Assembly: GCA_964530915.1 (NCBI GenBank) | Contig: CAZHCK010000088.1 | Coordinates: 1-9,717 of the forward strand | Origin: Cloacibacterium sp964530915 | GTDB taxonomy: Bacteria > Bacteroidota > Bacteroidia > Flavobacteriales > Weeksellaceae | DNA length: 9,717 nucleotides | Direction: 5' to 3' | Shown here: positions 6,068 to 9,717 of the stretch, one piece after another | Layout of the letters: each line of letters starts with the position of its first letter | Numbering within the stretch: position 1 is the first letter of the stretch | Translations under genes and position numbers: made by a program | The notes under the pieces: model-generated | What the model saw: only the letters and a program-made list of their open reading frames with translations | What the model was told of the DNA's origin: nothing | Databases searched by the model: none

Positions 6068-7597
6068 TTAAGAGACTAATACTTCTCCTGTCATAATTTC
6101 TGGAATTTCTACACCCATTACTTTTAAAATAGACGGTGCTACATCTCCTAATTTTCCTGGTTTCAAATTCCAAGTTTGGTCTTTATCCATCACAATTAGC
6201 GGAACCAGATTAGTAGAGTGTTGCGTGTTAGGACTTCCATCAGGATTAATCATGTAATCAGAGTTTCCGTGGTCTGCCAAAATGAAAACAGCATAACCAT
6301 GTTCATAAGCTGTAGTCGCTACTGCTTCTATACATTTATCTACCGCTTCGCAAGCTTTTACTGCCGCTTCGAAAACTCCAGTATGACCTACCATATCTGC
6401 ATTAGCAAAATTTAAGCAAATGAAATCCGCTGATTCTTTTTCTAATTCTGGTAAAATAGCATCTCTAATATCAAAAGCAGACATTTCTGGTTTTAAATCA
6501 TAGGTAGCAACATCTTTTGGACTCGGACAAAGCAATCTTCTCTCTCCTACATATTCTTTTTCTCTACCTCCAGAAAAGAAGAAAGTAACGTGAGGATATT
6601 TCTCTGTTTCAGCAATTCTGATTTGAGTTCTACCTGCTCTTTCTAAAACTTCTCCCATTGTTTCTTGTAAAACTTCTTCATCAAAGATAACTTTTACATT
6701 TTGAAAACTTTCGTCATAATTGGTTAAAGTAACATAGTAAAGATTCAATTTTTTCATTCCAAAATCTGGGAAGTCTTGTTGAGAAAGCACTTCTGTAATT
6801 TCTCTACCTCTATCTGTTCTGAAATTAAAACAGAAAACTACATCATTTTCCTCAATTTTAGCAGTAGGAAGATTATTATTTTCTGAAACGATAATTGGTT
6901 TTAAAAACTCATCGGTAACACCTTCTGCATAAGATTTTTCAATTGCTTCTACAGGGTTTTTGGTGATTTCTCCTACTCCATTTACCAAGGCATCATATGC
7001 AAGTTTCACACGTTCCCATCTCTTATCTCTATCCATCGCGAAATATCTTCCTACTACGGTTGCTAATTTTCCTGTAGAGATTTTCATGTGATTTTGTAAA
7101 TCTTCTATGAAACCTTTTCCAGACATAGGATCACAGTCTCTACCATCTGTAAATGCATGTACAAAAACATTTTCTGTCAATCCAAATTCTTGAGCTGCAG
7201 TTAATAAACCTTTCAAGTGATTGATATGAGAATGAACTCCACCATCTGAAACCAAACCGATAAAATGTACTTTTTTATGATTCAATTTCGCATATTCGAA
7301 AGCCATTTGAATTCCTGGCTCTAGTCCTAGAGTATTTTTTTCTACCGCCATATTCAGTTTTACCAAATTTTGGTAAACTACTCTTCCTGCGCCTAGATTC
7401 ATGTGTCCTACTTCAGAATTTCCCATTTGTCCTGCTGGTAAACCTACTGCAAGTCCAGAAGCTTCTAGCGTGGTATGTGGAAATTTTGTATAACAAGAAT
7501 CTATAAAAGGTGTGTTTGCTTGGTAAATTGCAGACACTTTATTATCCGTTCCTAAACCCCATCCATCAAGAATGGCAAGTATTGCTTTTTTAGCCAT
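6068..7597 (-). CDS. gpmI: 2,3-bisphosphoglycerate-independent phosphoglycerate mutase
   Basis: A 509-residue cytoplasmic glycolytic enzyme that interconverts 3- and 2-phosphoglycerate through a phosphoserine intermediate, using two manganese ions. The active-site set is complete: D11 (ILDGWG), the phosphorylated S61 (MGNSEVGH), H122 (GVHSH), the DGRD motif (151-154), R184, R190, R260 and R263 (FRTDRGRE), K333 (EKYPHVTFF), D401 and H405 (ADMVGHTG), D442 and H443 (ADHGN), and H460 (TQHST). Length and spacing are those of the Bacillus-type enzyme, so it is full length. The ATG at 7595-7597 follows an A-rich leader and a good -7 box. It is transcribed towards the sensor kinase gene, 52 bp away, with a terminator-like hairpin at that junction. 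Confidence 0.97.
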   Translation of the reverse strand: MAKKAILAILDGWGLGTDNKVSAIYQANTPFIDSCYTKFPHTTLEASGLAVGLPAGQMGNSEVGHMNLGAGRVVYQNLVKLNMAVEKNTLGLEPGIQMAFEYAKLNHKKVHFIGLVSDGGVHSHINHLKGLLTAAQEFGLTENVFVHAFTDGRDCDPMSGKGFIEDLQNHMKISTGKLATVVGRYFAMDRDKRWERVKLAYDALVNGVGEITKNPVEAIEKSYAEGVTDEFLKPIIVSENNNLPTAKIEENDVVFCFNFRTDRGREITEVLSQQDFPDFGMKKLNLYYVTLTNYDESFQNVKVIFDEEVLQETMGEVLERAGRTQIRIAETEKYPHVTFFFSGGREKEYVGERRLLCPSPKDVATYDLKPEMSAFDIRDAILPELEKESADFICLNFANADMVGHTGVFEAAVKACEAVDKCIEAVATTAYEHGYAVFILADHGNSDYMINPDGSPNTQHSTNLVPLIVMDKDQTWNLKPGKLGDVAPSILKVMGVEIPEIMTGEVLVS

Positions 7598-7619
7598 TTT
7601 AGTATTTTTTTTTATGATG

Positions 7620-7627
7620 CAAATTTA
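7620..7627 (-). promoter_or_regulatory. -7 box (TAAATTTG) for gpmI
   Basis: On the minus strand TAAATTTG, followed by CA, is an exact fit to TAnnTTTG and lies 22 bases before the gpmI ATG, giving a short leader of roughly 15 bases. The -33 region shows only TTA rather than TTG. Confidence 0.55.
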
Positions 7628-7724
7628 CGAAATTTCTAGGCATAGAATAATTCTTTTTAAAGGCGATATTTATCAGTAATTAAAATATTTTTAAAGATTA
7701 ATTTTTCTGTTGTCAGTTAATTTG

Positions 7725-7732
7725 TAACTTTA
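7725..7732 (+). promoter_or_regulatory. Candidate -7 box (TAACTTTA) for the yciH gene
   Basis: TAACTTTA matches TAnnTTTG except for the last base and lies 25 bases before the ATG at 7758. The only nearby TTG (7710-7712) is just 12 bases upstream, too close for a normal -33 element. With the gpmI box it makes this 160-bp gap a divergent promoter region; I see no clear shared operator between the two. Confidence 0.4.
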
Positions 7733-7757
7733 CACTCCTTTTTTTGAAAACAGTTAT

Positions 7758-8081
7758 ATGGATTTAAGAGACCAATTAAAAAACCTTTTCCCAGAACACG
7801 AGGAACAAGATTTTGAAATGCCAGAAGAAAAATTTGAGCAGAAGAATCCTCTTATCTGTAAATTCGAAAAAAAAGGAAGAAATGGTAAACCTGTAACTTT
7901 AATAGAGGGTTTCGAAGGAACAGAAGAAGAACTAAAACAAATTTCTAAAAAAATAAAAACAACTCTAGGAATTGGTGGCTCAGAGAAAGACGGAATCATC
8001 GTGATTCAAGGAGATAATCGTGATAAAATCATGAAAATTCTTCAAGATATGGGCTATAAAACGAAAAGAGTTGGAGGATAA
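7758..8081 (+). CDS. yciH: SUI1/eIF1-family translation initiation factor (YciH type)
   Basis: A 107-residue protein of the eIF1/SUI1 family. The SUI1 domain covers about residues 32-105: a basic stretch KKGRNGKPVTLIEG (38-51), a helix rich in Glu and Lys (55-66), and the conserved core TTLGIGGSEKDGIIVIQGD (68-86), ending in a helix and KTKRVGG. Residues 1-30 form an acidic N-terminal extension, as is usual in bacterial members. Eukaryotic eIF1 monitors start-codon choice on the small ribosomal subunit; E. coli YciH has been linked to initiation fidelity and stress, so a ribosome-associated role is likely but not shown here. Length matches the family. A minus-strand frame overlaps most of the gene but has no family features. 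Transcription diverges from gpmI. Confidence 0.92.
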   Translation: MDLRDQLKNLFPEHEEQDFEMPEEKFEQKNPLICKFEKKGRNGKPVTLIEGFEGTEEELKQISKKIKTTLGIGGSEKDGIIVIQGDNRDKIMKILQDMGYKTKRVGG

Positions 8082-8083
8082 AA

Positions 8084-8183
8084 CAATGGTGAATTTTTCC
8101 TTCGGAAAGGTCAATCGTGAATTAAAAAAATTGACTGCAAAGCAAAATTGACATTGTAAAAATAATTAACAATAAAGTGAATT
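8084..8183 (+). repeat. Repeat-rich leader between yciH and the phosphorylase gene
   Basis: This 134-bp gap contains three GTGAATT units (8089-8095, 8117-8123, 8177-8183), the first two as CAATGGTGAATT and CAATCGTGAATT, the third after CAATAAA. AAAATTGAC is directly repeated at 8127-8135 and 8144-8152, and GTCAAT (8110-8115) pairs with ATTGAC (8130-8135). TTCCTTCGGAA (8097-8107) is one base away from the core of the palindrome near 234-298. The arrangement looks regulatory (operator array or leader RNA), but no known motif is recognised. Confidence 0.4.
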
Positions 8184-8189
8184 CACTTT
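8174..8189. promoter_or_regulatory. Perfect 16-bp palindrome AAAGTGAATTCACTTT
   Basis: A perfect dyad ends 26 bases before the phosphorylase ATG. Its size suits a dimeric repressor operator. As RNA it would be a 6-bp stem with an AATT loop and only a weak T tract, so it is a poor terminator. No regulator gene is nearby to pair it with. Confidence 0.4.
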
Positions 8190-8215
8190 TAAATAAAATT
8201 TAAAAAAATATAATT

Positions 8216-9070
8216 ATGCTAAATAAACTTGCTGCTTCAGAATTGGTTTTAAATCCAGACGGAAGCGTTTATCATCTTAATCTTCAACCAGAAGATATTG
8301 CAGAGAAAATTCTATTAGTAGGCGATCCAGACAGAGTGCCAAAAGTTTCTCAATATTTTGATACAATTGAAATTCAAAAAAATAAACGAGAATTCTACAC
8401 CCATACTGGAACTTTAAGGGGAGAAAGAATTACGGTAATGTCTACCGGAATCGGTACAGAAAACATTGATATCGTGATGAATGAGCTAGATGCTTTGGTG
8501 AATATTGATTTAAAAGAAAAAGAATTCAAATCAGAACATACTGCGCTTCAGTTATTCAGATTAGGAACTTGCGGTTCTGTAAATCCTGATGTGGAAGTAG
8601 ACAACATGTTGGTTTCTCAAAACGTAGTGGGTTTAGATGGTTTAATGCATTTTTACCAAGATTATGAGTTCGAAAATGAATTTTCTAGAAATTTCATGGA
8701 AAAATTCCCATACGAAAGAATTAAGCCAATGCTTTATTTCTCTGAATGGACAGAATCTCAGTACGATTACTTCAAAGATGCTAAATACGTAGGAAATACT
8801 GCTACATTCCCAGGTTTCTATGCGCCACAAGGAAGACAATTGCGTCTAAAAGCTGTAGATGATAAATTCTTAGAAACACTTAATGATTTAGGCGTTACCA
8901 ATTTCGAAATGGAAACTTCTGCGATTTATGGTTTGTCTAAACTTTTAGGACACAAAGCAGTTACCATTAATAACGTGATTGCGAATAGAAGACGTGGAGA
9001 GTTTTCTGCTGATCATCATCAATCAGAAAAAAATATGATTGAATGGGTATTAGAAAGAGTTATCAAGTAA
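8216..9070 (+). CDS. udp: Nucleoside phosphorylase, uridine phosphorylase-like
   Basis: A 284-residue cytoplasmic enzyme of the PNP/UDP phosphorylase family (NP-I), which cleaves a nucleoside with phosphate to give the base and pentose-1-phosphate. The phosphate site is visible as GDPDR (36-40, G36 and R40) and R115-L-G-T118; STGIGTEN (76-83) is a conserved loop. Q205-x-R207 within FYAPQGR matches the Gln/Arg pair that reads uracil in E. coli Udp (Q166, R168), and E231-M232-E233 matches its ribose-binding EME (196-198). These residues favour uridine over purine nucleosides as substrate. Residues 100-112 and 150-190 hold extra segments compared with the about 253-residue E. coli enzyme. The gene follows yciH after a 134-bp repeat-rich gap and is followed immediately by a small membrane protein gene. 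Confidence 0.88.
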   Translation: MLNKLAASELVLNPDGSVYHLNLQPEDIAEKILLVGDPDRVPKVSQYFDTIEIQKNKREFYTHTGTLRGERITVMSTGIGTENIDIVMNELDALVNIDLKEKEFKSEHTALQLFRLGTCGSVNPDVEVDNMLVSQNVVGLDGLMHFYQDYEFENEFSRNFMEKFPYERIKPMLYFSEWTESQYDYFKDAKYVGNTATFPGFYAPQGRQLRLKAVDDKFLETLNDLGVTNFEMETSAIYGLSKLLGHKAVTINNVIANRRRGEFSADHHQSEKNMIEWVLERVIK

Positions 9071-9076
9071 ATTGAT

Positions 9077-9574
9077 GTGAATAAAACTATTGAATTAAAA
9101 ATTTTTCAAAGTAATAATACATTTTGGGGCGAAGTTACTTCGTCCCAATTTTTAGTTATTATAAGTACACTACTATTTTTTATTAGTTTATTTTTTGAAA
9201 TTTTAAATAGTTATCTTTTTATTGGTTATGTTTTGATTCTAATTTTTTCTCTCTATAAAAGTATTTCAGAATTCGAAAATCTAAATGGAAATATAATTCG
9301 TAAAATCATTATATGGGAAAATCTAATAGAAATTAGTATCTTAAATAAAACTCAAAAAATTCCTTTTTCAGAAATAGAAAAAATTAATTTTACGTTAAAT
9401 GATTATTGCACTAAAACAAATGCAGTAAGTACAAGTTTATTCAGACCTAAATTACTCATAGGAAAAAATAATTATTTTGAAATTAAAATGAAAAATGATA
9501 CTGTAATAAAAGGCAGAGTTTTAATTGAAAGTAAAATTCATTTCAGAAAGATTTATGAAAAATTTAAAGTTTAA
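9077..9574 (+). CDS. Unrecognised small membrane protein with two predicted helices
   Basis: A 165-residue protein I do not recognise. Residues about 24-41 and 46-62 are hydrophobic and would form a helical hairpin in the membrane. The remaining 100 residues look cytoplasmic and beta-rich (IIRKIIIWENLIEISILN at 73-90, KIPFSEIEKINF at 94-105, YFEIKMKNDTVIKGRVLI at 133-150), a pattern that recalls small membrane-anchored PH-like domains; that is inference from pattern only. There is no ATG in the N-terminal part; the start is GTG at 9077-9079, in frame with the udp stop (TAA 9068-9070) and only two codons after it, so translation is probably coupled. Composition is more AT-rich than udp, which may mean a later arrival. 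A strong terminator follows. Confidence 0.7.
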   Translation: MNKTIELKIFQSNNTFWGEVTSSQFLVIISTLLFFISLFFEILNSYLFIGYVLILIFSLYKSISEFENLNGNIIRKIIIWENLIEISILNKTQKIPFSEIEKINFTLNDYCTKTNAVSTSLFRPKLLIGKNNYFEIKMKNDTVIKGRVLIESKIHFRKIYEKFKV

Positions 9575-9607
9575 ATAAATAAGTTATACACTTTAAGGTT
9601 ATAAAAT

Positions 9608-9642
9608 AAAAAACCAGCTAAAAATTAGCTGGTTTTTTTTTT
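9608..9642 (+). terminator. Strong intrinsic terminator after the membrane protein gene
   Basis: AAACCAGCTAA (9611-9621) pairs perfectly with TTAGCTGGTTT (9625-9635) around a 3-nt AAA loop, followed by seven more T residues. A residues upstream let the stem extend and would make it work on the minus strand as well, so it could serve a convergent gene beyond the window. Confidence 0.9.
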
Positions 9643-9717
9643 CATTTGTGTTTTTAGTATTTAGTAAAATATAGCCCTTAAATATTTCTGCAAAGATTGT
9701 TTTATAATTTATTACTT

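Noticed and set aside
7754..7999. An 81-codon open frame on the minus strand overlapping yciH
   Set aside because: Its Ser/Phe/Pro-rich translation has no family features, and it lies opposite a clear SUI1 gene, so it is a reading-frame shadow.
8097..8110. Possible yciH terminator hairpin TTTCC-TTC-GGAAA
   Set aside because: The stem is only five base pairs and is not followed by a T tract, so it is not a convincing intrinsic terminator; it is noted only as a near copy of the repeat.
8148..8176. TTGACA followed after 17 bases by AATAAA, resembling an E. coli sigma-70 promoter
   Set aside because: The primary sigma factor of Bacteroidota reads TTG/TAnnTTTG, the -10 match is weak, and TTGACA here is part of a local direct repeat.
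9599..9717. A minus-strand frame open from the window end to a stop near 9599
   Set aside because: It would run straight through the strong terminator at 9608-9642, has no start in the window and is very AT-rich. It could be the tail of a gene outside, but nothing supports it; I see nothing else in 9643-9717.
1..9717. CRISPR array, transposase, integrase, phage genes, tRNA or rRNA
   Set aside because: I found no regularly spaced repeats, no mobile-element proteins and no recognisable structural RNA on either strand.

Overview
This is a low-GC window whose genes look like those of a member of the Bacteroidota, most likely class Flavobacteriia and possibly Weeksellaceae (Chryseobacterium/Cloacibacterium-like). 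The signs are: start codons without Shine-Dalgarno sequences, preceded by A/T-rich leaders; several -7 boxes of the Bacteroidota type (TAnnTTTG); a BT0820-type HAD protein; and a periplasmic beta-propeller/Y_Y_Y sensor kinase. The taxonomic call is inference from family resemblance, not a search result.

Layout. Positions 1-165 are the 3' end of an unrecognised, very AT-rich gene on the + strand. It is followed by an intrinsic terminator built on the palindrome GCGTTCC-TAC-GGAACGC, with a second copy of that palindrome 50 bp further on. Positions 349-7597 form a minus-strand block. Read in the direction of transcription it contains gpmI (phosphoglycerate mutase), a sensor kinase and its LuxR-type response regulator, a small HAD phosphatase-like protein, map (methionine aminopeptidase), and a SAM-dependent methyltransferase. 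Terminators separate response regulator from HAD and map from methyltransferase, so the likely transcription units are gpmI; kinase-regulator; HAD-map; and methyltransferase. A divergent promoter region (7598-7757) separates gpmI from a plus-strand group: a SUI1/YciH-type translation factor, a uridine-phosphorylase-like enzyme, and a small two-helix membrane protein of unknown function. That group ends in a strong terminator at 9608-9642.

How the genes fit together. Most are housekeeping genes: glycolysis, N-terminal methionine removal, translation initiation fidelity and nucleoside salvage. The kinase-regulator pair is the only dedicated regulatory system. It has the two-protein form (no fused receiver), with its sensor domain in the periplasm and its target genes not evident here.

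I found no CRISPR array, transposon, phage module, tRNA or rRNA, and no convincing novel multi-gene system. The points most worth a second look are: a terminator-shaped hairpin with a U8 tract folded over the sensor kinase start codon; a methyltransferase whose N-terminal zinc-ribbon cysteines appear to have been replaced; a repeat-rich leader with a perfect 16-bp palindrome before the phosphorylase gene; and an unknown membrane protein that starts with GTG two codons after, and in frame with, the phosphorylase stop.
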